Positions 1 to 10,838 of a stretch of 64,000 nt of DNA are shown one piece after another. The stretch covers positions 992,001 to 1,056,000 of the forward strand of contig JAZGTN010000047.1 in NCBI GenBank assembly GCA_037783415.1, written 5' to 3'. The notes beneath the pieces are model-generated. The model saw only the letters and a program-made list of their open reading frames with translations. It did no database searches and was not told the DNA's origin. The position numbers and the translations under genes are program-made. Within the stretch, counting starts at the first letter, position 1, and the number at the start of each line of letters is the position of its first letter. Origin of the DNA: Leptasterias polaris (lineage: Eukaryota > Echinodermata > Asteroidea > Forcipulatida > Asteriidae).

Positions 1-1588
1 AAGACTCACAAACATATGGCTTCTCTCCAGTGTGAATCCGCTGATGGTAGTTGAGTGATGATTTCTGCGTGAAAGTTTTTCCACAAGTCTCACAAACATA
101 TGGTTTCTCTCCAGTGTGGATCCGCTGATGGTCTGTAAGGGTTGATAACTTTGTGAAAGCTTTTCCACACGAGTCACAAACAAATGGTTTCTCTCCAGTG
201 TGGATCCTCTGATGTTCTGTCAGGGTTGATAGCTTTGTGAAAGATTTTCCGCAAAAATCACAAACAAATGGTTTTTCTGCAGTATGGACATGGTGATGGT
301 AGGTGAGGCCATTTTTACTAAGAAATTCCTTTCCACAAATGTCACAAACAAATGGTTTCTCTCCAGTGTGGGTGTTTTGATGGTGTGTGAGGGATGATTT
401 GCTAATGAACGTTTTTCCACAAGAGTCACAAACAAATGGTTTCTCTCCAGTGTGGATCCGCTGATGATGATCTGTCAGTGATGATTTATGCGAGAAAGCT
501 TTTCCACAGGAATCACAAACAAGTGGTTTCTCTCCAGTGTTGGTGCGTTGATGATGTGTGAGGGATGATTTGCTAATGAACGTTTTTCCAAAAGAGTCAC
601 AAACAAATGGTTTCTCTCCAGTGTGGATCCGCTGATGATGATCTGTCAGTGATGATTTATGCGAGAAAGCTTTTCCACAGGAATCACAAACAAATGGTTT
701 CTCTCCAGTGTGGATCCGCTGATGGTAGTCGAGTGTTGATTTCTGGGTGAAAGTTTTTCCACAAGACTCACAAACAAATGGTTTCTCTCCAGTGTGGATC
801 CGCTGATGATGATCTGTCAGTGATGATTTATGCGAGAAAGCTTTTCCACAGAAATCACAAACAAATGGTTTTTCTCCAGTGTGGACATGCTGATGGTAGG
901 CGAGGCCATTTTTACTAACAAATTCCTTTCCACAAATGTCACAAACAAATGGTTTCTCTCCAGTGTGGGTACGCTGATGGTAGTTGAGTGATGATTTATG
1001 AGTGAAAGTTTTCCCACAAGACTCACAAACAAATGGCTTCTCTCCAGTGTGGATCCGCTGATGGTAGTTGAGTGATGATTTCTGCGTGAAAGTTTTTCCA
1101 CAAGTCTCACAAACATATGGTTTCTCCCCAGTGTGGATCCGCTGATGGTCTGTAAGGGTTGATAACTTTGTGAAAGCTTTTCCACACAAGTCACAAACAA
1201 ATGGTTTCTCTCCAGTGTGGATCCGCTGATGTTCTGTCCGGGTTGATAGCTGTGTGAAAGATTTTCCGCAAAAGTCACAAACAAATGGTTTCTCTCCAGT
1301 GTGGGTAAGCTGATGGTAGGTGAGGCCATTTTTACTAAGAAATTCCTTTCCACAAATGTCACAAACAAATGGTTTCTCTCCGGTATGGGTACGCTGATAG
1401 TGATGGTCTGTCCGGGATGATTTACATGTATGTGTGAAAGTTTTTCCACATAAGTCACAACCAATTTGTTTCGTTACTTTGTGGACACGTTGATGGTTTG
1501 TTGGATTAGTTTTTTCCAATGCTTTTCTACAAACATAATCTAATGGTTTTTCTCCAGCGTGGGTAAGCTGATGACGTGTCAGGGGCAT
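1..1588 (-). CDS. Poly-C2H2 zinc-finger protein (ZNF1), C-terminus beyond window
   Basis: Probable nuclear DNA-binding protein made of tandem C2H2 zinc fingers. Reading from the ATG at 1588, the protein opens with MPLTRHQLTHAGEKPLDY, the module shared by all six loci here, then runs leftward through about 17 fingers (C-x2-C-x12-H-x3-H with TGEKPF linkers) and leaves the window still open. Linker positions (1378, 1294, 1210, 1126 and so on down to 25) are spaced 84 or 87 nt, so the frame is kept; the 87-nt steps add a third His (DHHQRIH). One finger near 541-600 is damaged: its second Cys is Phe and its last His is Asn. A probable 3' splice site (TTTACAG on the minus strand, 1718-1720) lies about 130 nt upstream, so 5' exons may exist. 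The family assignment is secure; the regulatory role is inferred. Confidence 0.9.
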   Translation of the reverse strand, partial: MPLTRHQLTHAGEKPLDYVCRKALEKTNPTNHQRVHKVTKQIGCDLCGKTFTHTCKSSRTDHHYQRTHTGEKPFVCDICGKEFLSKNGLTYHQLTHTGEKPFVCDFCGKSFTQLSTRTEHQRIHTGEKPFVCDLCGKAFTKLSTLTDHQRIHTGEKPYVCETCGKTFTQKSSLNYHQRIHTGEKPFVCESCGKTFTHKSSLNYHQRTHTGEKPFVCDICGKEFVSKNGLAYHQHVHTGEKPFVCDFCGKAFSHKSSLTDHHQRIHTGEKPFVCESCGKTFTQKSTLDYHQRIHTGEKPFVCDSCGKAFSHKSSLTDHHQRIHTGEKPFVCDSFGKTFISKSSLTHHQRTNTGEKPLVCDSCGKAFSHKSSLTDHHQRIHTGEKPFVCDSCGKTFISKSSLTHHQNTHTGEKPFVCDICGKEFLSKNGLTYHHHVHTAEKPFVCDFCGKSFTKLSTLTEHQRIHTGEKPFVCDSCGKAFTKLSTLTDHQRIHTGEKPYVCETCGKTFTQKSSLNYHQRIHTGEKPYVCES

Positions 1589-1740
1589 TTTAAATGGGAA
1601 AACTTCTCCACAGAGTATTTTTACGAGATGTCTTTGCTCTGGAAGGATTTCACACAAAATGTAGTCAAAACAAACAGTTTCTCTTCAGAATGACATGCAT
1701 GAGTTTTCTTGGAAGCTCTGTAAAAAAAAATATTCAAGAA

Positions 1741-2750
1741 CATTCTTGATCTGGAATAATATTTGTGATTGATCGCTTTAATGGAAAGATATAAACTGTT
1801 GTATTAGCAACATTGACTTTACATGTACATAAATACACTCCTTAACCCTTTCAACCCACATGGTAGTCTTGGTGCAAGACGTCCCTGTTTTGTATTTCCA
1901 CGACCCATAAAAGTCTGCGATCAGCCCCATCACGAATTGCCGCCAATAGAGGGCGCTATCACTCCACGAACCCACTAGTTCGTGGAATGATAGCGCCCTC
2001 TACTGGCGGCAATTTGTAATGGGGCGGATGTGGAAATAGACCTTATGCATTGACGTCACCAAACCGCCATCTTAGAGGTAAACTGATGATGAAACAATGG
2101 AAACGCGCTGATTTGTACGCGCGGCGCACAGGATTGGCCAATGAACATCTTCCTTTTGACCTCTAGGTGAGGGCGCCCTACTCAAATGACGTCATATGCA
2201 TATGGTCTATACAGAACAGGGACGTCTTGCACCAAGACTACCCACATGGCCACTTTAGTCCGTCGACTGGGCCGGGGTGCACTATATACCCTGCTTGAGA
2301 GCAGTCCAGCCTGAGCACAAAGGACACTTGTTAAAAAAAACTGTAGTTTTGGCTGTGTTCACCCTAGATGATACCCAAGCTACCCATCATTGGAAAGAGA
2401 AGGATCGGATCTTTCCAATGACGGTGAAATAAAAAGGGGTTGTTATTATGCAACCACTTCAACTTGGAGTGGAAAGATCCAAAATGCCAAACACTTTACA
2501 TAGCGCAATTAAGGTTGTGTGCAAAAAAGTGTTTGGGTTTACAGAACATACTGAGAAAACAAAGACCAAGAACTTGGACTTTTATTGGCCGATTTCAATG
2601 GTTTTTTTAATTATATGAAAGGAAATTCACAAAGTTAGACAATTTGCTAATTATGCTCTAAAAATAAATCTTCAAGTTGTAAAATCAAACTTTGAACACA
2701 AGCTTCGTGTTGTGTGAACATGTGTGCTTCAGGCTTGAGTGGTCAAAGAA
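1741..2750. repeat. Duplicated 5' flank (paralogue of 27560-28350)
   Basis: The DNA upstream of ZNF1 matches that upstream of ZNF4 almost base for base in long stretches, for example the segment with TTAACCCTTTCA and the one with GGATCTTTCC. The ZNF1 copy holds a MITE at 1864-2240 that the ZNF4 copy lacks; the ZNF4 copy has about 47 extra bases near 27736. This shows segmental duplication of whole loci rather than of the coding exon alone. Confidence 0.85.
1864..2240. mobile_element. Non-autonomous TIR transposon with 9-bp target duplication
   Basis: A 377-bp element. Its ends are inverted copies beginning TAGTCTTGGTGCAAGACG and ending CGTCTTGCACCAAGACTA. It is flanked on both sides by CCCACATGG (1855-1863 and 2241-2249), a 9-bp direct duplication. 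The paralogous flank near 27690 has the unoccupied site. Inside are a long hairpin (1935-2014) and a second inverted pair containing TGACGTCA near 2050 and 2190, suggesting nested insertions. A 9-bp duplication is typical of Mutator-like elements, but it is the only evidence for that class. Confidence 0.85.
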
Positions 2751-2833
2751 TGTGGGCTCCAGTGATTGTTAATGACAAAAGAACTTAGTGGGGCTGAAAT
2801 GGTAAAAGGTTGGGTCATATTATTTGGAAGTTG

Positions 2834-2851
2834 CCCCCCCCCCCCCCCCCC
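2834..2851. repeat. Poly-C tract, 18 nt
   Basis: Uninterrupted run of 18 C followed by nine A after a single G. It lies at the right end of the duplicated 5' flank; the equivalent place in the other copy (about 28345) reads only CCCCC. Confidence 0.9.
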
Positions 2852-3769
2852 GAAAAAAAAAATGCACTGGGATGGGGTCTTTTACATGCAACACAACACA
2901 CAGGACCATGATGTCCCATCAATAAAGTATCAGTACTTTATCACTATGTCTTGCTAGTAATATATAACTATTATAAGCATAGAGCAAGGACCAGTATAAA
3001 GGACGCAAGTGTCAACTCAACTCAAGGCCTTAAAACGAGGTGAGGGTGGGGGTAACCATCACGCTAGAAATGAATTAATTATACTATGACATTGTATTAA
3101 AAGCTAGGCACACGTAGACATACATACACCCATGTATACACTTTTTTAGTTTGTTAGTAAAAAAGTTACATACCAATTTCAAATAGATGACCCTGCCGAT
3201 TAAATTGTTTTCCCCACTGCTGGCTAGTTAGTAGTTAGTAGTTAGCGACGACACGCAGGGGGGAACTTCTGTGCTGTTCTGTTGTGCTGCTGCAAAAGCT
3301 GACAGAGTGACAGCAGCTAGCATGGGGCATGGTGGAAGGAGAGATCTAAAAGGACGCGTTGAAGGAATAGAACAAGTCTGCTACGTGACGACAGCGGCGA
3401 GGGCTCCATGAGTCAGTCACTGATCGTCGTGCAAGTACTACGTGAAGGCGTACACACACCCACGTGTCTCTCTAAAATTCAACATGCTGCATGCATGTTG
3501 CGCTGCTGGCTGGTTGGCCTTTAAAATGTGTTGTAGCGCCCTCTATAAGTCTAAATGTCACCGTGGTGATGAGTGTTGGATGAAGGGGCGGGGCTGCTTG
3601 AGTAGGGATTGTGGTTGTTTGTAATTGTTTGTAATTAATTGTTTGTTTGTAATTGTTTTGATGTTTTTCTTTAATTGTGTAATTGTTTGTTTGTTTCTTT
3701 CTTTCTTTTCTGTGTCAGCCGTGCACAGCAGGCTCAAATATTGATGCTAGAATTATGTTTTTCTAAAAA
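2852..3769. other. No gene seen
   Basis: I see no coding frame, RNA gene or clear element. There are short TTAGTAG repeats near 3226-3245 and an AATTGTTTGTTTG-rich stretch at 3618-3710. A short segment near 3160-3200 resembles the dispersed repeat at 38960-39000. Confidence 0.6.
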
Positions 3770-4450
3770 TGTCAAATCCAACTGTTTTGAATGAATATCA
3801 TATAAAGTCAGGAATGAACCAAAACATCCTTGTACAAGTATGTTCCCTTACCACCATTTACAGTTCAATTTTCATATAAGAACCATTTGGAATTTTTCCA
3901 TTGTTATGTTTGGCACAAAACCAGTGCAGGACCCAATTGAACTCAGTTGGTTTACAGTTTTGAAACAATTCCCAATTAGACACTGTTGGCAAATAACTCT
4001 TCCAATTGGAAATAACATTAGGTGAAATTTCTATTTTAGTGGTAGAAACAAATTCCAACTAATTTAAATTCAATGAAATCAAGCCAACTTAGTCCGATTG
4101 GCTTACCAACTGGACTGGGTTAGTCTAAGGTTTTATTCCAATTGGAAATTCAGTATTCCAACATAAACCAACTCACACCAACTCAATACCAACTCAATTC
4201 AATTCTTTCAAGTGGATATTATACAATTGGAATGAATTGGAAAGTTCAGTAAGGGTGTTTAGACACATTTTTCTCAGAATGATGTCATCAGGTGTTTTGA
4301 ATGTTCCACAAATTTAGCCCTGGAAGGGTATCATATGCAAGGGCTATTAACACAATTTTATCAAGAGGTTAGCCACTTGCAAATTTTTCCCCCTCTCGCT
4401 TGAGGACACTAATCTGTTCGAAAACGAGTACAAATCACAAAATTGAATTT
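3770..4450. mobile_element. Degraded inverted-repeat element (relative of 40708-41165)
   Basis: The ends (about 3770-3850 and 4255-4450) match in inverted orientation, and both match the arms of the element at 40708-41165. They share blocks around TTTTTCTCA.AATGATGTCA and CCTGGAAGG.TATC. The middle (3850-4250) is rich in CCAATTGGAA-type palindromes and CCAACT repeats. No coding capacity is visible. Confidence 0.55.
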
Positions 4451-4479
4451 GACATTTCCCTTCAAGGCTTCCTCTTTAA

Positions 4480-4790
4480 AGGGAAGGTATGGACGTTTGG
4501 TAATGACTCTGAAAATTAATGGCAATACAAACTTACTTGGTAAAGAAGTACAGCAGCTTTGGATAGTATAATGCATTTTGAGAAACTTTTCACTTCGAAG
4601 TACTGCGGTTATGGAAAAATAATCACTTTTTACCCCCCAAAATTTGAATCTGAAAAGCGTTATGGCCGTAACGCTTCTCAGATTGTGTTTTCCTATAAGA
4701 GTATTCTTCCTGCTTGGAAATATTCGCTCTGGTTTTTCGGTGATAAAAAAAACGTGACCACCTTTTGAAGTGAAATTTTCTCAGGTTAGT
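4480..4790. mobile_element. MITE-like repeat fragment (TTTAAAGG family)
   Basis: It begins TTTAAAGGGAAGG, followed by GTTTGGTAATGACT and ACTTACTTGGTAAAGA. Related pieces lie at 19205-19260, 30215-30545, 35510-35830 and 43610-43895, where the far end is CTTTGACAATT...CTTTAA. I associate the family with echinoderm genomes from memory. It is non-coding. Confidence 0.6.
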
Positions 4791-5303
4791 TTTCTTGTAT
4801 ATACCTACAACAATATAGGATTTAAAACAACCAATTGGTTCCAAAAACCAAAGGTAGGCCTAGTAATAGCCTATAATTTGCCTTTAATCATCGAGATTCA
4901 ATCATCACTAAATGTCATCTTATATCACTTTACCATCTCAAAGAAACATTTTATATCAGGGATGAGAGTGGAGTCATTGCAGGCCAAAAAGTCTGAAACT
5001 ACATGTTGGATCAAAATTTTAGGATGTAGGGCCTACATGTATGTTGAAATGATGGTGTTTCTACCTCTTGGTAACCCCAAGGGAGGGTTTGGAATTCAAA
5101 GGGCTTTTAGGAACAGTGTCCTAAGCACTAGTGAAGTAGATCAAAGGGCAGTCTTTCTTTTATGTGGAAAAATAAAAGGCTTTTTTTATTCACCAGGCTG
5201 ACATAAAAAGTCTGAATTCAGACAAAAGTCTGAAAAAATCTCATCCCTGTATAATATGGTCTGTGCCATGTCCCCTATGTACAATATCAATTGATGAATA
5301 CCG
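4791..5303. other. No gene seen
   Basis: AT-rich DNA with short chance frames only. I recognise no homology, splice pattern or repeat boundary. Confidence 0.5.
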
Positions 5304-5664
5304 CAGGGCTCGAATTTTACACTGGACCACAGGCCCGAGGCCAGTAATTTTAGTGTTGGGCCAGTAACTTTATGACCTAACAAGTCTGATGGTCTTGTGT
5401 TTTTCAATTAAATAACATAAACAAATTATGTTCAAGTGTTGACTTTGGGTCTGATAAATTATCTTTCAATTCTATGAGTAATCAAGTATACTCTTCTCTT
5501 ACTTGTCTCAGTTCGGGTTCATATAAAAGCAGTCAAATGCATGTTAAACTGTGTCAGCATTTTTTTATTTGAATCTGGCCTTCTAAAAAAATGTCTGGTC
5601 CAGTAAAAATGTTGAACTACAAGCCCTGTAGTCTTGTGAATTTTCTCCCCATAATCGAGCCCTG
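5304..5664. mobile_element. Short inverted-terminal element, CAGGGCTCGA ends
   Basis: CAGGGCTCGA at 5304 is mirrored by TCGAGCCCTG ending at 5664, with an internal partial copy AAGCCCTG ending at 5628. CAGGG termini are common in hAT-type MITEs. I find no convincing 8-bp target duplication, so the class is uncertain. Confidence 0.45.
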
Positions 5665-5689
5665 TACAGATTCTAATAATACAAACAGG

Positions 5690-7227
5690 GACCAGTCTCG
5701 TTTATCCTTCCAGCCTGGGGTATGACTGAACCGCCAACAAAATTAAAACTGAAACGTTTTCTTGATTCTCACTGATTTTATATTTCCATCTTCTTTAATA
5801 TCGTATTTATTTAACTCGGTCACTTCACAATCCCTTTTTAAAACACTTTGAAATTAAAGAAAAATATAACCACGAGGCTTCGAGGCTTCAATGCTTCAAC
5901 CATTTGTACATCTCTTTTGGGAGGAGTGTTGGCTCTGAAAAGGGCTTGTGTGGTCTCGACAATTCAAACAGTTTACTCTGCTCGTCTTCAGAAGAGAGCT
6001 AAGATTGACACATTAGTTGTACCCACAAGATTACTACGTCATGTATTTATAGTTATTTCTCATTTTCCACACCATTGTAAAGCTTCAAACACCACTTTCA
6101 ATGCTTCATTTGTATTGTATTTATGTATCTGTTTGGATGAAAGCGTCATTTTATTACCGAGACAATACTGTCTCTACAAGCAAATGGCTGACCTTGCAAG
6201 GTGAAAGAAAGCAAGCAACCATGAAGATAAAAAACATTTGAAGACAAATTTATTGATGATATTATTAGCTGAGAGTCTTAAATGTACATGTAAGAGAGAT
6301 GTTTGTTATAAATACAACAGTCACTCAGCCCAGTATAAAATACACATGTAGTTTATATATGAAGTCTTCTCCACCCCAACAATTAATTAAATGACAAATT
6401 TTCAATATTTTCATTATTTTTGTAAATTTCCATCTAATAACAGTTGTATTTATTGTGTAATTCTGATTTTTTAAATCCCATTATTGTTTGTGTATCCATG
6501 AAAAACATTGTTGCTGCCCCCATTTAAAATATCTACATCACCAAGCAGTGACTAGCCCGCAGGACCAGTTAGCTTGTCATTATTTTCACTGGTCATTCCA
6601 CAGCTTTTTCACTGGTCCATTTGTTAAGGTTTTCTTTCAACATTGTCATTAGCTTAGGACTTGATGTGAAGTGGTTTACATGTAGCGATGGAACTTCAGC
6701 AATAAACTAGCCAGCAGGACTAGTTGGGAAGAATTTTGACTGGTCCTCAGGTGTTTAAACTGGCATTTAGCCAGCGGACCACTATTAAGGGAGAACACTT
6801 GCAAATAGGCAATGGGCAATACACAAAGAAACCTCCCCAACGGGATCACTCAATATTCCCTGGTCTTATTACTTATACAATGGTTCATATTTTGAGAGAA
6901 ATATCACCACATTGCTAGAAAGCAAACATGATGACAAAAACTTTTAATTGATAAATTTTTTAAAGGTACTATTAGCCGAGAGTGTAGTGTAAGAGAGATG
7001 TTTGTTTTATAAATACAACAGTCCAAAGACATGTTTAGTTTATAAGGAAGCCTACTCAATCCCCAAAATCCAACTAAATAATCCAACTAGTATAACATTA
7101 TTGAGCATCTCTGATTTTGTAATCCCTTTATTACTTGAAACTTATTGTTACTAACCATAATAAATCTTCACTCACAAAACAAATCACAACTTTGTACATC
7201 AAATAAAAGGTTACTCTCCAGTTTGGG
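5690..7227. repeat. Duplicated 3' flank of the zinc-finger unit
   Basis: Two sub-blocks recur downstream of the zinc-finger genes. Block A (about 6040-6550) recurs at 16870-17400, 22720-23130 and 41310-41830; its mark is ATGGCTGACCTTGCAAGG. Block B (about 6545-7227) recurs at 24178-24400 plus 24640-24785 and at 31030-31345; its marks are AGGACCAGTTAGC and AAACAAATCACAACTTT. 5690-5860 also matches 40495-40640. Loci with the longer C-terminus (ZNF2, 4, 5) have B next to the gene, while ZNF3 and ZNF6 have A. Some of this is probably 3' UTR. Confidence 0.75.
7127..7132 (-). promoter_or_regulatory. Candidate polyadenylation signal for ZNF2
   Basis: Minus-strand AATAAA about 100 nt past the end of the ZNF2 finger frame. 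It is conserved at 31245-31250 below ZNF5, while the ZNF4 copy is mutated to AATAAG. Confidence 0.5.
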
Positions 7228-9192
7228 TCACTGATGGTCTGTCAGGGAGGATTTCTGTATGAAAGCTTTTCCACATAAGTCACAAACAAATGGTTTCTCT
7301 CCAGTGTGGACCAGCTCATGCCGTGTCAGGTTGTTCTTTACAGAGAAGGCTTGTCCACACATATCACAAATGAATGGTTTCTCTCCAGTGTGGACCAGCT
7401 GATGCTGTGTCTGGCTGGTTTTTAAAGAGAAGGCTTGTCCACACATATCACCAGATCACTAAAGAAGGTCTTTGTCTCCAGTGTGTACCAGCTGATGCCG
7501 TGTCAAGTTTTCTTTACGCGAATAAGCTTTCCCACAAAGAACACAAACAAATGGTTTTTCTCCAGTGTGGACAGGCTGATGTTCTGTCAGTGATGATTTA
7601 TGCGAGAAAGCTTTTCCACATAAGTCACAAACGAATGGTTTCTCTCCAGTGTGGACACGCTGATGGTCTGTCAGGGACGATTTATATGAGAAAGTTTTTC
7701 CACATATCTCACAAACAAATGGTTTCTCTCCTGTGTGGACACGCTGATGTTCTGTTAGTGATGATTTATGCGAGAAAGCTTTTCCACATAAGTCACAAAT
7801 GAATGGCTTCTCTCCAGTGTGGACACGCTGATGGTCTGTCAGGGACGATTTATATGAGAAAGTTTTTCCACATATCTCACAAACAAATGGTTTCTCTCCT
7901 GTGTGGACACGCTGATGTTCTGTTAGTGATGATTTATGCGAGAAAGCTTTTCCACATAAGTCACAAATGAATGGCTTCTCTCCAGAGTGGATACGCTGAT
8001 GTTCTGTCAGTGATGATTTCTGTGTGAAAGCTTTTCCACATAAGTCACAAACAAATGGTTTCTCTCCAGTGTGTACCCGCTGGTGTCTGGTCAGATAGGC
8101 TTTTAAATAGAAGGCTCGTCCACATTGATCACAAACAAATTGTTTCCCTCCAGTGTGGACTCGTTGATGAGTGGTAAGGGATGATGCTTGTGAGAAAGCT
8201 TTTCCACAAAAGTCACACACAAATGGTTTCTCTCCAGTGTGGACCAGCTCATGCCGTGTCAGGTTGGTTTTTAAAGAGAAGGCTTGTCCACACATTTCAC
8301 AAATGAATGGCTTCTCTCCAGTGTGGACCAGCTGATGCCGTGTCATGCTTTTTTTACGCAAAAAAGTTTTTCCACATAAGTCACAAACAAATGGTTTCTC
8401 TCCAGTGTGGACATACTGATGGTCTGTCAGGGAGGATTTGTGTGTGAAAGTTTTTCCACATAAGTCACACACAAATGGTTTCTCTCCTGTGTGGATCCGC
8501 TGATGGTTTTTCAGGTTGCATTTCTGTGTGAAAGTTTTTCCACACAGATCACAAACAAATGGATTCTCTCCTGTGTGGATTTGCTGATGGTCTGTCAAGG
8601 AGGATTTCTGTGTGAAAGTTTTTCCACATACATGTAAGTCACAAACAAATAGTTTCTCTTCTGTGTGGACATGCTGATGATTTATCATGGATGTTGAGCG
8701 CCCAAACGTTTTTCCACAAATATCACTAACAAATGGTTTCTCTCCAGTGTGGACCAGCTCATGCCGTGTCGGGTCCGTTTTAAGAGAGAAGGCACGTCCA
8801 CACATATCACAAATGAATGGTTCCTCTCCTGTGTGGACACGCTGATGATTTCTCAGGGATGTTGAGCGCCCAAAGGTTTTTCCACAAATATCACAAACAA
8901 ATGGTTTCTCTCCAGAGTGGGCTCGTTGAGTGGTAAGGTTTGATGTTTGTGAGAAAGCATTTCCACAAAGGTCACAAACAAATGGTTTCTCTCCAGTGTG
9001 GGTACGCTGATGGTATGTCAGGGATGTTTTCCGCTTGAAAACTTTTCCACAAAAGCCACAAACATTAGGTTTCTTTCCAGTGTGAGCATGATGCTGGCGT
9101 ATTGGGTTGATTTTTTCAAATGCTTTTTTACAATTATCTTAATCTTATGGTTTTTCTCCAGTGTGGGCAAGCTGACGACGTGCCAGGGGCAT
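7228..9192 (-). pseudogene. Poly-C2H2 zinc-finger pseudogene (ZNF2)
   Basis: Same architecture as its neighbours: ATG at 9192 starting MPLARRQLAHTGEKP, then about 20 fingers. In the conserved KPLDYDNC segment the Leu and Tyr codons have both become TAA (9145-9147 and 9139-9141), so translation from the usual start gives about 15 residues. Below the second stop the frame stays open for about 1.7 kb (9138 to 7459), including some 20 fingers. A break near 7450 follows (TGDKDLL, stop), then three more fingers in another frame at 7228-7446. Odd fingers include a first Cys changed to Ser, and a CDLHVCGK finger with two extra residues. Two adjacent two-finger blocks (about 7633-7800 and 7801-7968) are nearly identical. 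The open body suggests recent inactivation, or use of an alternative upstream start. Confidence 0.85.
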
Positions 9193-9520
9193 TTTATGAT
9201 GTTGTAATAAATTTTTGCTCCTGCAGGCTTTCCCACAAATGTAGTCAAAACAAACGATTTCTCTTCAGAATGATTCACACTACATGTACATGTACATGTA
9301 TCAGTTGATGTACATGTACATGTTTCTGTACATGAGTTTTCTTAGCTCTGTAAAAATAAAAAATAAAAACAGAAAGTTATTGGACTATTTTGGGGATTGA
9401 TCCTAAAATTTGAAAGATAATGTCAATATATTTGTTTTATCAACATAACAAGAATGGTTGGTTAACAAACACAAATGCCCCGCTGAGATTAATCTCATTC
9501 TCTATTTATTGCTTGGAAAA
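9193..9520. other. 5' region of ZNF2, TACATG repeats
   Basis: Holds the short conserved leader before the ATG (the minus-strand stretch reading ATTCTGAAGAGAAATCG), TACATG repeats at 9285-9330, and the probable 3' splice site (CAG at 9348-9350 on the minus strand). No other coding signal is seen. Confidence 0.6.
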
Positions 9521-9790
9521 CACTTAGCAATTATGACCTTGATATTTGTCATAGGGGGTCCAAAAACAATAGTACCAATCCACACGTCAAGTTTGGAGTT
9601 GATATGCCAAGTCCTTCTTGAGTTATCACTCGGACAACATTTTTTTCTTTTCTTTTAGCCATAATGACCTTGACATTTGTTATAATGGGATCCAAAAACA
9701 ATAGGCTTCTGGGGGATCCCAAGACCAATCCACACACCAAGTTTGGAGTTGATATGCCAAGTCCTTCTTGAGTTATCACTCGGACAATAA
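9521..9790. repeat. Tandem dimer of a ~135-bp dispersed repeat
   Basis: Two head-to-tail copies (about 9525-9645 and 9660-9790) share ATGACCTTGA.ATTTGT, CAAAAACAATAG, and a longer stretch including AGTTGATATGCCAAGTCC and TTGAGTTATCACTCGGACAA. No coding frame is plausible. Confidence 0.8.
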
Positions 9791-9852
9791 GTGCACACTC
9801 ACACACACCTACATGTACACACAACTGCGTGTGTGTGTGTGTGAGTGTGTAT
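9790..9852. repeat. CA/TG microsatellite
   Basis: Alternating purine-pyrimidine DNA, CACACTCACACACAC then TGTGTGTGTGTGTGAGTG, directly after the tandem dimer and possibly its tail. Confidence 0.85.
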
Positions 9853-10220
9853 ACCCGTTCAAACCGGGGACCTATAACAAAAGAGGGCAATAGGTCCACG
9901 GTTCGGGAAAGGTCCACGTTTGGAAAACGTGTACAAAACCAATGGGAGCTGTTGCAAAAAGAGTATAAACAAAAGAGGGACAATAGGAGGTCCACGATTG
10001 CAGGCGTATATACACGTATGCAAACAATCTTAGAGATTGCCTTGTGTGACAAAATATGCACACGATGCAGCCATGATTCTAACAAGAACAGACCCCCTGA
10101 TCTTTCTTAGACTCACTTAAGCCCTTTTCACACCACTTTATTCCCTGGGGGCAACCCAGGTGAATAAACGGTTCACCCTCTCGCACTTGGATTCCTTCAC
10201 CCCTGATCTACCCCGGCGTA
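9853..10220. other. No gene seen
   Basis: GGTCCACG occurs several times (9893-9995). No frame resembles a protein and no element boundary is clear. Confidence 0.5.
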
Positions 10221-10813
10221 AAAATCCTATTCGAAACTTTTTGCCCTTCACGTTTCTGCACCTACAGTTATTTTCCCAAACCGGATTTCGCCAAAATTAG
10301 GCTCTATGTGTTCTTTGTTCTCACAGTGAGCTCGGCGTGGGTCCAGAAAATCCACTCCGCAAAAAAAAAAGTTGCAAAAAATGATAAATTCTCACTGTTT
10401 TCAGAATCCTCGCCTTCCGTTAACAAAATGGCTGCCGCTGAAAAATTTTGAGCTGGTATGCTGTGCGCTACGCTGGTAACTATTACCATCGGTTAACGCA
10501 CAGAACATCGGTTATTGTGGACCAGCATTGCGCCTATGATTGTATGTTGGTAATCGTTACCAGCGTAGCACGCAGCATTACCAGCTCCAAAATTTCAGCG
10601 GCGGCCATTTTGTTAACGGAAGGCGAGGATTCTGAAAACGGTGAGAATTTTTCACTTTTTGCAACTTTTTTTTGCGGAGTGGATTTTCGGGACTCACGCC
10701 AAGCTCACTGTGAGAACAAAGAACACATAGAGCCTAATTTTGGCGAAATCCGGTTTGGGAAAATAACTGTAGGTGCAGAAACGTGAAGGGCAAAAAGTTT
10801 CGAATAGGATTTT
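10221..10813. mobile_element. Large palindromic MITE, 593 bp
   Basis: The element is almost entirely two inverted arms of about 265 bp each, with few mismatches. It starts AAAATCCTATTCGAAAC and ends GTTTCGAATAGGATTTT. GTA flanks both ends and may be a 3-bp target duplication. Single diverged arms of the same family lie at about 12745-12920, 21967-22140 and 29785-29960. No coding capacity. Confidence 0.85.
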
Positions 10814-10838
10814 GTACATGTCACTCTTTAGCCCTGGT

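Noticed and set aside
817..1464. Open frame of 215 residues rich in ERNHLFVTF
   Set aside because: It is a shifted frame of the ZNF1 fingers; the same shadow peptide appears at every zinc-finger locus.
1..1500. Regular ~84-bp repeats resembling a CRISPR array or satellite
   Set aside because: The period matches one C2H2 finger (28 codons), the minus-strand frame encodes fingers, and repeats vary as coding units do.
4770..5201. 143-residue plus-strand frame
   Set aside because: AT-rich chance frame next to a MITE; no domain, no splice context, no paralogue.
7374..7802. Plus-strand frame with repeated [14 protein letters not shown]
   Set aside because: Antisense translation of the finger linker; it recurs in antisense at other loci and has no independent signal.
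9549..10085. 178-residue minus-strand frame with a TH repeat
   Set aside because: It covers a dispersed tandem repeat and a CA microsatellite; composition and repeats explain it.
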